Shown: positions 16,358 to 25,591, numbered from the stretch's first letter. The stretch is DNA of 64,000 nucleotides from Actinomycetospora lemnae (GCF_028737315.1 NZ_JAQZAO010000009.1:186001-250000); one strand, 5' to 3'. Numbers and translations: made by a program. Notes: generated by a model not told the origin, from the letters alone.

Positions 16358-17836
16358 ATGACGAAGACGCCCGTCGTCATGGAGCCCGATGAGACGCCTG
16401 GTGCCCCGAACGGCCCACGACAGGGACTGCGGCGCGTGCTCGGGTTCTGGGGTCCGGCCGCCCTCTCGGTGGGCGTCATGGCCCCCACCCTCGCCATGTC
16501 GATCACGGGACCGGGTGCGGCCGAGCTGGTCGGGGCGGCGGCGCCCGTGGCGTTCGTCCTCGCGGCCGTGCTCGTGCTGCTGGTGAGCTCCGGTTTCGTG
16601 GCGCTGTCCGGGCAGTTCAGCCACGCCGGCTCGGTCTACGGCTTCGTCGGCGGGGCGGTGGGCCCCCGGACCGGCTTCCTGGCCGGCTGGGCGATGCTCG
16701 GGACCTACCTCGTCTTCCCCGCGGTGTCGCTGTCCGGGATCGCGGTGTTCGCCCAGGCGGCGCTGCGGACCACCGGCCTCGCCCCGGGCACGGACTGGTT
16801 CGTCCTCGCGCTCGCGGGCTGGGCGGTGGTCGGGCTGCTGGCCATCGGCGGGATCCGGCCCACGACCTGGTCCCTCGCGGTCGTCGAGGTCGTGGCCGTG
16901 CTGTTGATCCTGGCGCTGATGGCGGTCGTCTTCTGGCGCCTCGGTGCCGGGACCGCGCCCGGCGGACCGCGGGCTGCCGAGGCCGTCCTGCGGCTCCCCG
17001 AGGGCACCACCGCGATCACCGCCGCAGCCGCGGTGACCGGGGGCTTCCTCGCGTTCGCGGGCTTCGAGTCCGCCGGGTCGCTCGGGGAGGAAGCCCGCTC
17101 CCCCCGTCGCACGGTCCCGCGCGCCATGCTCGTCGCGATCGGGCTCGGAGCGGTCTTCTACGCCGCGTGCATGGTCGCCCAGAGCCTCGGGTTCGGCACG
17201 GACAGCGCCGGCGTCGCGGCGTTCGCCGGGTCGCCCGCGCCGCTCGACGAGCTCGCGGGCCGCTACGTCGGGGCCCCGATGGCCGTCGTCCTGGATCTCG
17301 TGGCGGTGATCAGCGCCGTGGGCGCCGGGCTCGGGTGCGTCGTGGTGGGTACGCGGCTGCTTTTCGCGCTGGCCCGCGACCGCGTCCTGCCCGGCCGCCT
17401 CGCCTCGGTCGCCGCCTCCGGCACTCCCCTCGCCCCCGTGGCCGTCGAGCTGGCGATGTCGCTGGCGCTGCTCGTCGGCTTCCGCCTGGCCGGCGCCTCG
17501 CCGTCGCGGACGTTCTTCACCCTGGCCACCCTCGGGGTGCTGAGCCTGCTGGTGATGTACGTCGTGACCGACCTGGCGGCGGCCCGGCTGCGGTGGCGGG
17601 CCGGGCGCCGTGCGTCGGTCGCGTGGCCCGTGCTCGGGGCGCTGGCCGCCGGCACCGTGCTCGGGCTGCAGGTCGCCTCGGTCGCCTCGTCGGGCGACGC
17701 GGGTCCTCTCGTCGTCGTGGGGTGGCTCGTCGTGGGCGTGCTCGTGCTGTTGCTGCCCGGGCAGGTCGACCGGATCGCCCGAGGGCTCGCCCGGAGCCGC
17801 GACGCGTCGGGTGGACCGCCCGCCGCGCCGGCGTAG
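16358..17836 (+). CDS. APC-superfamily amino-acid permease
   Basis: The 492-residue protein has about 12 transmembrane segments starting with FWGPAALSVGVMAPTLAMSI and the APC consensus GFLAFAGFESAGSLGEEARS with the charged EEARSPRRTVPRAML loop. It is of normal family length. Start ATG 16358 or ATG 16379 are both possible. It is divergent from the GH15 gene across 143 bases. The substrate (amino acid or polyamine) is not evident. Confidence 0.88.
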   Translation: MTKTPVVMEPDETPGAPNGPRQGLRRVLGFWGPAALSVGVMAPTLAMSITGPGAAELVGAAAPVAFVLAAVLVLLVSSGFVALSGQFSHAGSVYGFVGGAVGPRTGFLAGWAMLGTYLVFPAVSLSGIAVFAQAALRTTGLAPGTDWFVLALAGWAVVGLLAIGGIRPTTWSLAVVEVVAVLLILALMAVVFWRLGAGTAPGGPRAAEAVLRLPEGTTAITAAAAVTGGFLAFAGFESAGSLGEEARSPRRTVPRAMLVAIGLGAVFYAACMVAQSLGFGTDSAGVAAFAGSPAPLDELAGRYVGAPMAVVLDLVAVISAVGAGLGCVVVGTRLLFALARDRVLPGRLASVAASGTPLAPVAVELAMSLALLVGFRLAGASPSRTFFTLATLGVLSLLVMYVVTDLAAARLRWRAGRRASVAWPVLGALAAGTVLGLQVASVASSGDAGPLVVVGWLVVGVLVLLLPGQVDRIARGLARSRDASGGPPAAPA

Positions 17837-17863
17837 GTGACCACGCCGCCGATCGACCTCCGG

Positions 17864-18064
17864 TCAGGACGCGCCGCCCCGCCAGCTGCGGAAGAGCTCG
17901 AGCAGCCGCCGCTCCAGGCCCGCGTCGAGCGGCCGCGCGTCCTCGCCGGCCCGCTCGGCGCAGGACGGGCAGGCCGAGAGGTGATCGGCGACCAGGTCGA
18001 GCTCGTCGGGGGCCCACCCGTGCTCGAGACCGGCGAGCACGCGAGGGCAGCTGAGGCCGTCCAT
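17864..18064 (-). CDS. small zinc-finger (anti-sigma-like) protein, 66 aa
   Basis: The protein MDGLSCPRVLAGLEHGWAPD continues with LDLVADHLSACPSC, giving the HxxxCxxC zinc-binding signature of ZAS anti-sigma domains and mycothiol-linked RsrA/RshA relatives. The fold is otherwise reduced to one helix pair. GGAG lies before the ATG. No sigma gene is adjacent. It might pair with the ECF factor at 10975-11622 or act as a redox switch for the neighbouring oxidoreductase; both are inference. Confidence 0.6.
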   Translation of the reverse strand: MDGLSCPRVLAGLEHGWAPDELDLVADHLSACPSCAERAGEDARPLDAGLERRLLELFRSWRGGAS

Positions 18065-18110
18065 GGACCCCAGTCTCCGACCCGACCCCGATCGTTGCGC
18101 CGACGGACCC

Positions 18111-18116
18111 GTAACG
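18111..18116 (+). promoter_or_regulatory. GTAACG promoter-like motif
   Basis: GTAACG within CGGACCCGTAACGCCCGG ends exactly 28 bases before the GTG of the oxidoreductase gene. The same hexamer ends exactly 28 bases before two further genes (20877 and 25626). This suggests a shared -10 element or operator. Confidence 0.35.
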
Positions 18117-18144
18117 CCCGGGGCGGTCCGCGGTCTGCACGACC

Positions 18145-19524
18145 GTGACGCAGCACGAGACACAGCACACCGACGTCGTGGTGATCGGTCTGGGGCCGGG
18201 CGGGGAGACCGCGGCGGGCCGGCTGCTCGAGGCCGGGCTGGACGTGGTCGGGATCGAACGGGAGCTCGTCGGCGGTGAGTGCCCGTACTGGGGCTGCGTC
18301 CCCAGCAAGATGATCGTCCGGGCTGCGGGCACGGTGTCCGAGGCCCACCGGGTCGACCAGCTCGCCGGCACCGCCACCGTCCGGCCCGACGTCGCCCCGG
18401 TCGCGCGCCGGATCCGGGCCGAGGCCACCGACGGCTGGGACGACACGGTCGCGGTCGAGCGGTTCGAGAAGCTCGGTGGGCGGTTCGTCCGCGGATCGGC
18501 CCGCATCGAGGGGCCGGGACGGGTCCGCGTGGGCGACCAGGTGTTCACCGCCGGGCGCGGGGTGGTCCTCGCGACCGGCTCCCGACCGGTCACGCCCCCG
18601 ATCCCGGGCCTGGACACGGTCGCGTCCTGGACCAACCGGGAGGCCGTCGCCGCCGAGGTGGTCCCGCCCTCCCTGGTCGTCCTCGGCGGCGGTGCCATCG
18701 GCCTCGAGCTCGCCCAGGCGTTCGCCCGGTTCGGCTCCTCGGTCACCGTGATCGAGGCCGCCGAGCACGTCCTGCCCGCGGAGGAGCCGGAGGTGGGCGA
18801 TCTCCTGGCGGAGGTGCTGCGCGCGGAGGGCGTGGACCTCCGGCTCGGGCGCCGGGCGGTCTGGGTCAGCGACGGCGCCGACGGCCCCGTGGTGGACCTC
18901 GACGACGGCACACGGGCCGAGGGGACGCGCCTGCTGGTGGCGGTCGGGCGGCGGCCCGCCCTCGACGGCCTCGGTCTGGAGCACTACGACATCGACCCCC
19001 CGGGACGCGGCGTGCCCGTCGACGAGCAGCTCCGAGCGGCGGACGGACTGTGGGCGATCGGCGACGTCACCGGCGTCGGCGCCTTCACCCACCTCGCGGT
19101 CTACCAGGCCGAGGTCGCCGCCGCGGACATCCTCGGTCACCAGGGCACCGGCGCCGACTACGCCGCCCTGGCCCGGGTGACGTTCACCGACCCCGAGGTC
19201 GGCTCGGTGGGCCTGTCGGAAGAGGCCGCCCGCGCCCGCGGACTGGACGTGGCCACCGGCGTCGCACCGGTCGCGGCGTCCTCCCGGGGGTTCATCCACG
19301 GTCCGGGCAACGCGGGTCTGGTCAAGCTGGTGGCCGACCGCGCGACCGGGGCGCTCGTCGGCGCCACCGCCGCGGGCCCCGTCGGCGGGGAGGTGCTCTC
19401 GATGCTCACCCTCGCGGTGCACGCCGGCATCCCGGTCGATGACCTGCGACGGATGCACTACGCCTACCCCACGTTCCATCGTGGCGTGCTCGACGCCCTC
19501 GCCGGACTGCCCGCGGGGCGATGA
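18145..19524 (+). CDS. FAD-dependent pyridine-nucleotide-disulfide oxidoreductase
   Basis: The 459-residue protein has an N-terminal FAD-binding fold (VVVIGLGPGGETAAGRLL) and the redox-active pair CPYWGCVPSK (Cys-x4-Cys). It also has an NAD(P)-binding fold (LVVLGGGAIGLELAQAF) and a dimerisation domain ending in HYAYPTFHRGVLDAL, whose histidine sits where lipoamide dehydrogenase and mercuric reductase have their catalytic base. The W in the disulfide loop sets it apart from the usual CxNxGC enzymes. It has no N-terminal HMA domain. The stop overlaps the antiporter start (ATGA). Role: probably thiol or quinone reduction; substrate unknown. Confidence 0.88.
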   Translation: MTQHETQHTDVVVIGLGPGGETAAGRLLEAGLDVVGIERELVGGECPYWGCVPSKMIVRAAGTVSEAHRVDQLAGTATVRPDVAPVARRIRAEATDGWDDTVAVERFEKLGGRFVRGSARIEGPGRVRVGDQVFTAGRGVVLATGSRPVTPPIPGLDTVASWTNREAVAAEVVPPSLVVLGGGAIGLELAQAFARFGSSVTVIEAAEHVLPAEEPEVGDLLAEVLRAEGVDLRLGRRAVWVSDGADGPVVDLDDGTRAEGTRLLVAVGRRPALDGLGLEHYDIDPPGRGVPVDEQLRAADGLWAIGDVTGVGAFTHLAVYQAEVAAADILGHQGTGADYAALARVTFTDPEVGSVGLSEEAARARGLDVATGVAPVAASSRGFIHGPGNAGLVKLVADRATGALVGATAAGPVGGEVLSMLTLAVHAGIPVDDLRRMHYAYPTFHRGVLDALAGLPAGR

Positions 19525-20807
19525 CGACGATGGCGTTCACCAACCTGTTGGTCGTCGTCGCGGTGGCGTTCCTGGCGCCGCTCGCCGTGCGGCTCGCCCC
19601 GGCGCTGCGGGTGCCCTCGCCGGTGCTGGAGATCGTCGCGGGCATCGTGCTCGGACCCTCGGTCCTGGGCTGGGTGGACACCGACGTGCCGGTGCAGGTC
19701 CTGGCGCTGATCGGGCTGGCGTTCCTGCTGTTCCTCGCGGGGCTGGAGATCGATGTCCATCGGCTGCGTGGCCGGCCGCTGCGCCTGGCCCTGACGGGCT
19801 TCGTCCTGTCCTTCGCGGTGGCGGTCGGCGCCGGCGCGGCGCTCGGGGCGGGTGGCCTCACCACGGCGCCGTTGCTGGTGGCGATCGTCCTGTGCGCCAC
19901 CTCGCTCGGGCTCGTGGTCCCGGTCCTCAAGGACGCCGGCGAGATCTCGGGTGGCACCGGACAGTTGATCGTGGCGGCCGCGTCGATCGCCGACTTCGGC
20001 GCGGTCATCCTGCTGTCGCTGTTCTTCTCCGAGGAGTCGAGCGGGCTCGGGGCCAAGCTGCTGCTGCTCGTCGGTCTGGTCGTGGTCGCCGCGCTCGCGG
20101 TCCTGGCGCTGATGCGGGCCGAGCGCAACGCGCGGGCGATGCGGGTGCTCAGCATGCTGGCGGACACGACGGCACAGATCCGTGTGCGGTTCTCGGTCGT
20201 GCTCCTCGTGGCGTTCGTCGCGCTGGCCCAGGGTCTGGGGTTCGAGGCGATCCTGGGGGCCTTCCTGGCCGGCGCGGCGCTGCGCCTGATCGACCCGGGT
20301 GCCGCCGTCACCCACCCGCAGACCGAGGTGAAGCTGAACGCCATCGGCTACGGCTTCGTCATCCCCGTGTTCTTCGTGGCCAGCGGGATCGCCTTCGACG
20401 CCCGGGCGCTCTTCGCGTCGACCGCCGGGCTGGTCCAGGTCCCCGTGTTCCTGGCGGCGCTGTTCGTGGTGCGGGCGCTGCCGGCGGTGGTCTACCGGCG
20501 GGCCCTCGGGACCCGCCGCACGGTCGCCGCGGGCTTCCTGCAGGCGACCTCGCTGCCCTTCATCGTCGCCGCGACCATGATCGGCGAACGTCTCGGGGCC
20601 CTCTCCCCCGCCTCCGGGGCCGCGCTGATCGCGGCCGGGCTGATCTCGGTCCTGGTGTTCCCGGCGGTCGCCCTGGCCGTGCTGCGCGGCGGTGCGGGCG
20701 GCACCGGGCCGGTGCCGGAGCCGCGCGCTGCCGCGGACGCGGCGTCCGGACCCGGAGTCACGCCGACCCAGGGGTCGGGAGCCTCCGGACGGCGACCATC
20801 GCCATGA
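19521..20807 (+). CDS. CPA2-family cation:proton antiporter
   Basis: The 428-residue protein has about 12 membrane helices and the CPA2 start LEIVAGIVLGPSVLGWV followed by LLFLAGLEIDVHRL. It also shows the polar discontinuous-helix region (ATSLGLVVPVLKDAG) and GFVIPVFFVASGI. It resembles KefB/RosB-type sodium or potassium:proton exchangers but lacks the C-terminal TrkA-N domain. ATGA overlap with the oxidoreductase gene suggests redox-controlled ion flux, as in Kef systems that respond to thiol adducts. Confidence 0.88.
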   Translation: MTTMAFTNLLVVVAVAFLAPLAVRLAPALRVPSPVLEIVAGIVLGPSVLGWVDTDVPVQVLALIGLAFLLFLAGLEIDVHRLRGRPLRLALTGFVLSFAVAVGAGAALGAGGLTTAPLLVAIVLCATSLGLVVPVLKDAGEISGGTGQLIVAAASIADFGAVILLSLFFSEESSGLGAKLLLLVGLVVVAALAVLALMRAERNARAMRVLSMLADTTAQIRVRFSVVLLVAFVALAQGLGFEAILGAFLAGAALRLIDPGAAVTHPQTEVKLNAIGYGFVIPVFFVASGIAFDARALFASTAGLVQVPVFLAALFVVRALPAVVYRRALGTRRTVAAGFLQATSLPFIVAATMIGERLGALSPASGAALIAAGLISVLVFPAVALAVLRGGAGGTGPVPEPRAAADAASGPGVTPTQGSGASGRRPSP

Positions 20808-20842
20808 CCATCGCCATGACCGAGGCCGTCGTCGCGCGGACC

Positions 20843-20848
20843 GTAACG
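20843..20848 (+). promoter_or_regulatory. GTAACG promoter-like motif
   Basis: GCGGACCGTAACGCCTGG ends its hexamer exactly 28 bases before the ATG at 20877 and matches the site before 18145 at nearly every position. A short tandem repeat (GACCATCGCCAT twice, about 20796-20819) lies just upstream. Confidence 0.35.
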
Positions 20849-20876
20849 CCTGGCCTGTTCGCCGGTCGGATCCACC

Positions 20877-21542
20877 ATGAGCGCAGCGATGACGAGCGAC
20901 GTCCTCGTCGCCACCCGGGAGGCCTGGCACCGACTCGCCGAGCACGTGCTGGCCCCGGCCCGGTACGCGGTGGACGGGCACATCAGCCTGCAGGTCGCGC
21001 CCGGTGGGTTCGGGACGCCCGAGGTCGGGACCCCGGCGATGCGGGTCGCGGTGGACGGCGAGCAGCTGGTGGTGGTCCGCGACGGCCGTGAGGTCCGCAG
21101 TGCCCCCCGCACGCTGCGCGAGGCCGCCGACCTCGTCGGCATCGAGCCCGGCGCCCCGGACGGCGTCTACCCGCCCGCCACGCCCTGCCACCCCGACGAG
21201 CCCCTCGCCATCGACCCGGCGGCGGCCCGCGAGCTCGCCGACTGGTACCGGCTCGGGGCCGAGGCCCTGGCCGACCTCGCCCCGGACGAGCCGGCGCGGC
21301 TCTGGCCCGAGCACTTCGACCTCGGCATCAGCGTCGACCGGGTCAACTACGGCATCTCGCCGGGCGACGCCGTGATCGGTGAGCCCTATGCCTACGCCGG
21401 GCCGTGGGACGCGCTCGACGACCCCGACGGCTTCTTCGACCGGTCGTTCGGGGCCGCCCGCACCCGACGCGAGGTGCGCTCCGTCGCCGACCTCGCCGCC
21501 TTCTTCCGCACCGCTCGTGACCACTCCAGGAGGACACCGTGA
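20877..21542 (+). CDS. conserved-type hypothetical protein (221 aa)
   Basis: The 221-residue soluble protein has no motif I can assign to a known enzyme. It contains LWPEHFDLGISVDRVNYGIS, then GEPYAYAGPWDAL, and DGFFDRSFGAARTRREV near the end, which look like conserved blocks. It heads a tightly coupled operon: its stop overlaps the SDR start (GTGA). The composition is ordinary for the genome. It may be an accessory protein of the redox operon. Confidence 0.7.
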   Translation: MSAAMTSDVLVATREAWHRLAEHVLAPARYAVDGHISLQVAPGGFGTPEVGTPAMRVAVDGEQLVVVRDGREVRSAPRTLREAADLVGIEPGAPDGVYPPATPCHPDEPLAIDPAAARELADWYRLGAEALADLAPDEPARLWPEHFDLGISVDRVNYGISPGDAVIGEPYAYAGPWDALDDPDGFFDRSFGAARTRREVRSVADLAAFFRTARDHSRRTP

Positions 21543-22360
21543 AGGGACTGCAGGGCAAGACCGCGATCGTGACCGGCGGCAGCTCCGGCATCGGCCAGAC
21601 CATCGCCGTGCGGCTCGGCGAGGAGGGCGTCGACGTCGCCATCAACTACGTCGGCCGCCCGGAGGGGGCCGAGGAGACCCGCGACCAGATCGAGCACGGC
21701 GTGGACATCTGCATGAAGCAGATGGCCGAGTCCGGCACGCGGCCCGTGCTGGTCGAGGCCGACGTGTCCGACGAGTCGCAGGTCGCCCGCATGTTCGAGG
21801 AGGTCGTGTCCGCCTACGGCCGGGTCGACTTCCTCATCAACAACGCCGGCATCCAGGTCGCCGAGGACACCGAGAAGCTCCCCGTCGCCGACTTCGACCG
21901 CGTCCTCGCGGTCAACCTGCGCGGCGCGTTCCTGTGTGCCCAGCAGGCCCTCCGCCGCTTCCTGGACGCCGACCGCCCCGGCGCGATCGTCAACGTGTCC
22001 AGCGTCCACCAGCTGATCCCCAAGCCGCGCTTCGCCGGCTACTCGGTGTCCAAGGGCGGGATGCAGAACCTGACCCGCACGCTCGCGCTCGAGTACGCCG
22101 GTCGTGGCATCCGCGTCAACGGCATCGGGCCCGGCGCCACCGTCACCCCGATCAACCGCAGCTGGATCGACGACCCGGTCAAGCGGGCCGCCGTCGAGTC
22201 GCACATCCCCATGCGGCGGGCCGGCGGCGCGGAGGAGATGGCGGCCGCCACCGCGTTCCTGCTCTCGGACGAGGCCGCCTACATCACCGGTCAGACGTTG
22301 TTCGTCGACGGCGGGCTGACGCTGTTCCCCAGCTTCGAGACCACCTGGTCCTCCGAATGA
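21539..22360 (+). CDS. short-chain dehydrogenase/reductase (glucose-1-dehydrogenase-like)
   Basis: This 273-residue classical SDR has the cofactor motif TGGSSGIG (~residue 12), NNAG, the catalytic Ser (NVSSVHQL) and YSVSK (Tyr-x3-Lys), and ends in FVDGGLTLFPS, typical of glucose/ribitol-dehydrogenase-like members. A ~20-residue insert after the second strand (DQIEHGVDICMKQM) is unusual. GTG start overlaps the upstream stop, and the stop overlaps the cyclase gene. It probably oxidises a polyol or sugar with NAD(P). Confidence 0.9.
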   Translation: MKGLQGKTAIVTGGSSGIGQTIAVRLGEEGVDVAINYVGRPEGAEETRDQIEHGVDICMKQMAESGTRPVLVEADVSDESQVARMFEEVVSAYGRVDFLINNAGIQVAEDTEKLPVADFDRVLAVNLRGAFLCAQQALRRFLDADRPGAIVNVSSVHQLIPKPRFAGYSVSKGGMQNLTRTLALEYAGRGIRVNGIGPGATVTPINRSWIDDPVKRAAVESHIPMRRAGGAEEMAAATAFLLSDEAAYITGQTLFVDGGLTLFPSFETTWSSE

Positions 22361-23271
22361 GCACCGCGGCCCCCGAGGCCTGGTGGCCGTCGCGATACGG
22401 AGCCGACGACGAGGCCGGCGCCCTCAACGAGATCACGGCCGACGGGGTGGTCGCGGCCGCCGGGCTCGTGCGGCGGGGCCGGGTCTACGACCTCGCGCAC
22501 GTGCTGGACGAGCACGTGCCGGCCTTCCCGGGGCGCAGCTTCCGCCAGTACCTGACCACCAACTACCACCACATCAACCGCCGCGGCGCGAACGCGGGCC
22601 CGGCCGGACTGGGCGCCAACAACGCGAACTGGATCGTCGAGCAGGTGACGGCCACCCAGCAGATGGGCACGCACCTCGACGGGCTCAACCACCTGCAGGA
22701 CGGCGACCGCACCTACAACGGGCACCGCCTGGCCGAGATCGTCGAGGACCACGGCACCAGCCGCCTCGGCATCGACACGCTGCCGCAGGTCGTGACGCGG
22801 GGCCTGTGCCTGGACATCGCCGCCGTGCGCGGGGTGGAGCGGCTCGACGGCGGCGACGTCGTCACCCCCGACGACGTCCGAGCCGCCCTGGACCGGGCCG
22901 GTCTCGCCGTCCGTCCCGGCGACGCGGTGCTGTTCCACACCGGGTGGGGCGGGCTGTGGGGGGTCGACAACGCGACCTACGCCCACGCCGAGCCCGGACC
23001 CGGCGTCGAGGTCGGCGACTGGCTCGCCGACTCCTGCGTCGCCCTGACCGGCGCCGACACCTGGAGCTTCGGGGCCTACCCGCCCGAGGACAAGGACCGG
23101 CCCTTCGTCGTCCCGCAGACCCTCAACACCCGGCACGGGGTGCTCGTCGCGGAGAACCTCCGCCTCGGCGAGCTCGCCCGCGACCGCGTCGCCGAGTTCC
23201 TGCTCGTCGTCTCCCACGCCAAGTTGCGCGGCGCCACCGGGGCCTGGGTCGCCCCGCTGGCCGTCATCTGA
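22357..23271 (+). CDS. cyclase-family metal-dependent hydrolase
   Basis: The 304-residue protein belongs to the cyclase/kynurenine-formamidase family. It has the metal-binding motif MGTHLDGLNHLQ (HxGTHxDxxxH type) at about residue 105, the companion FHTGWGGLWG, and a C-terminal histidine region. It is the longer actinobacterial/proteobacterial form. ATGA overlap with the SDR and 14 bases to the GMC gene place it in the operon. It likely opens a lactone or amide produced by the dehydrogenases. Confidence 0.88.
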   Translation: MSTAAPEAWWPSRYGADDEAGALNEITADGVVAAAGLVRRGRVYDLAHVLDEHVPAFPGRSFRQYLTTNYHHINRRGANAGPAGLGANNANWIVEQVTATQQMGTHLDGLNHLQDGDRTYNGHRLAEIVEDHGTSRLGIDTLPQVVTRGLCLDIAAVRGVERLDGGDVVTPDDVRAALDRAGLAVRPGDAVLFHTGWGGLWGVDNATYAHAEPGPGVEVGDWLADSCVALTGADTWSFGAYPPEDKDRPFVVPQTLNTRHGVLVAENLRLGELARDRVAEFLLVVSHAKLRGATGAWVAPLAVI

Positions 23272-23285
23272 AAGGCAGAGCCCTC

Positions 23286-24863
23286 ATGTCCGACCACTAC
23301 GACGTCATCGTCATCGGCTCCGGCGCCGGCGGTGGCACCCTCGTCCACGCCCTGGCGCCCACCGGCAAGCGCATCCTGCTGCTCGAGCGCGGTGAGCGGC
23401 TCCCTCGGGAGATCGAGAACTGGGACCCGGCCTCGGTGTGGCTCGACGGGCGCTACAGCAACTCCGGCACGTGGACCGACGCCACGACCGGCAAGCGGTT
23501 CACCCCCAAGCAGCACTACTACGTCGGCGGGAACACGAAGGTCTACGGAGCGATCCTCTTCCGGATGCGCGAACGCGACTTCGGGGTCGTGGCCCACGTC
23601 GACGGCGTCTCCCCCGCCTGGCCGCTGTCGTACACCGATTTCGAGCCCTACTACACGAGGGCGGAGCAGCTCTACCAGGTCCACGGCCGCCGGGGCGTGG
23701 ACCCGACCGACCCGCCCTCGGCGAGCCCCTATCCCTACCCCCCGATCAGCCACGAACCCCGCATCGCGCAGCTCGAGGACGACCTGACACGGATCGGTCT
23801 GCACCCGTTCCCGCTGCCCAACGGCATCCTCATGGACGAGGCGGCCATGCAGACCTCGCCCTGCGTGCGCTGCGCGACCTGCGACGGCTACCCCTGCATC
23901 ACCAACGGCAAGGCCGACGCCCAGACGATCTGCGTGGAGCCGGCGCTGCGGCACCCGAACGTCACGCTGCTCACCGGGGCCCGGGTCACGCGCCTGGAGA
24001 CCGACCCGTCGGGGCGCACGGTCGACCGTGTCGTGGTGGAGCGCGACGGCGCCCGCGAGGAGTACTCGGCGGACATCGTCGCCGTCGCCGGCGGGGCGAT
24101 CAACTCGGCGGCGCTGCTGCTGCGCAGCGCCAGCGACACCCACCCCGCCGGGCTCGGCAACGGCAGCGGCGTCGTCGGACGGCACCTGATGATGCACAAC
24201 AACTCCTCGCTGATCGCCTTCTCCACCGTCCCCAACCCGACGAAGTTCCAGAAGACGCTCGGCATCAACGACTACTACTTCGACGACGGTGACGGCGGCC
24301 CGCCGCTGGGTGCCATGCAGATGCTGGGCAAGTCCGACGCCACGCTGATCGGGTTCGACGCGCCCGAGGCCGAGGACCCGGCCGACCTCGCGCGGCACGC
24401 GATGGACTTCTGGCTGACCACCGAGGACCTGCCGCTGCCCGGCAACCAGGTCGTCGTCGACGGCGACGGGGACATCTCGCTGCGCTACACCCCGACCAAC
24501 CTCGACGCCCACCGTCGGCTGCGGGAGAAGTTCACCGGCCTGCTCTCGAGCATCCGGTGCCGCGAGGAGGTCCTCGAGGGCTACGGCTACCGCGGGGGCC
24601 GGCTGGGGATCTCCGGGGTCGCGCACCAGAACGGGACGGTGCGCTTCGGCGCCGACCCCGCCGGCTCGGCACTGGACCGGGACTGCCGGATGCACGAGCT
24701 GGACAACCTCTACGTGGTCGACTCCAGCTTCTTCGTCTCCTCGTCGGCGGTGAACCCGACGCTGACCATCATCGCGAACGCGCTGCGGGTGGCCGACCAC
24801 CTCGTCGACCGTCTCGACGCGCACGTGCCGGCACAGCGCGGCGTGCCCGTGGGCGTGTCCTGA
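23286..24863 (+). CDS. GMC-family FAD oxidoreductase with a cysteine cluster
   Basis: The 525-residue protein starts with a FAD-binding fold (DVIVIGSGAGGGTLVHALA) and has the GMC segment YYVGGNTKVYGAILFRMRE. The C-terminal domain contains VAHQNGTVRFG with the catalytic histidine and SSAVNPTLTIIANALR with the catalytic asparagine. A CVRCATCDGYPC segment at about residues 197-208 places four cysteines together, as in the subgroup of GMC proteins with CxxCxxC inserts; it may bind metal or an Fe-S cluster. AAAGG precedes the ATG. Probable alcohol or sugar oxidation inside the operon. Confidence 0.9.
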   Translation: MSDHYDVIVIGSGAGGGTLVHALAPTGKRILLLERGERLPREIENWDPASVWLDGRYSNSGTWTDATTGKRFTPKQHYYVGGNTKVYGAILFRMRERDFGVVAHVDGVSPAWPLSYTDFEPYYTRAEQLYQVHGRRGVDPTDPPSASPYPYPPISHEPRIAQLEDDLTRIGLHPFPLPNGILMDEAAMQTSPCVRCATCDGYPCITNGKADAQTICVEPALRHPNVTLLTGARVTRLETDPSGRTVDRVVVERDGAREEYSADIVAVAGGAINSAALLLRSASDTHPAGLGNGSGVVGRHLMMHNNSSLIAFSTVPNPTKFQKTLGINDYYFDDGDGGPPLGAMQMLGKSDATLIGFDAPEAEDPADLARHAMDFWLTTEDLPLPGNQVVVDGDGDISLRYTPTNLDAHRRLREKFTGLLSSIRCREEVLEGYGYRGGRLGISGVAHQNGTVRFGADPAGSALDRDCRMHELDNLYVVDSSFFVSSSAVNPTLTIIANALRVADHLVDRLDAHVPAQRGVPVGVS

Positions 24864-24876
24864 GTAGGGTCGCCCC

Positions 24877-25584
24877 ATGGAGGGGTCGGCGGTGCTGGTC
24901 ACCGGCGCCGCCTCGGGTATCGGGCGCGCCAGCGCCTTGGCGTTCCTCGGGGCCGGGGCGCGCGTCGCGGCCCTCGACGTGGACGCGGCGCGGTTGGCCG
25001 AGCTGCCCGACGAGATGGTGCACCTCCACGCGGACGTCCGACGCCCCGACGAGGTCGAGCGGGCGATCGCGACCGCCGTCGCCACGTTCGGCCGGCTCGA
25101 CGTCGCCCACAACAACGCCGGGGTCCCCGGTCCCTACCAGCCGCTGTGGGAGTACTCCGAGGAGGACTTCGGGCGGGTCCTGGAGGTCGACCTGGTGGGG
25201 GTGTGGCGGTGCCTCAAGCACGAAGCCCGGCAGATGATCGCGCAGGGTGCCGGGTGCATCGTCAACACCTCGTCGATGCTGGCCGAGACGGGCATGGCGC
25301 AGAACGGCGCCTACACCGCGGCGAAGCACGGCGTCGAGGGCCTGACCCGCAGTGCGGCGCTGGAGCTGGCGCCGCACGGAGTGCGCGTGAACGCGGTGGC
25401 ACCGGGGGTCACCCGGACCGGCATGACCTCGGCGGTCAGCGGGGAGCTCCTCGCGCAGGTGCCCCTGGGCCGCATCGCCGACCCGGGGGAGATCGCCGCC
25501 GCCGTGGTGTGGATGGCCTCGGGAGCGGCGTCCTACGTGACCGGGTCCACCCTGGTCGTCGACGGCGGCTACCTGGCGCGGTAG
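24877..25584 (+). CDS. short-chain dehydrogenase/reductase
   Basis: The 235-residue SDR has TGAASGIG at the N-terminus, HNNAGVPG, the catalytic serine in NTSSMLAE and YTAAKHG, and the final VDGGYLAR. Asp in ALDVDAARL after the second strand suggests NAD preference. It is the last gene of the operon, 13 bases after the GMC gene. It is clearly different from the first SDR of the operon, which suggests two successive oxidation steps. Confidence 0.9.
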   Translation: MEGSAVLVTGAASGIGRASALAFLGAGARVAALDVDAARLAELPDEMVHLHADVRRPDEVERAIATAVATFGRLDVAHNNAGVPGPYQPLWEYSEEDFGRVLEVDLVGVWRCLKHEARQMIAQGAGCIVNTSSMLAETGMAQNGAYTAAKHGVEGLTRSAALELAPHGVRVNAVAPGVTRTGMTSAVSGELLAQVPLGRIADPGEIAAAVVWMASGAASYVTGSTLVVDGGYLAR

Positions 25585-25591
25585 CCGGCAC

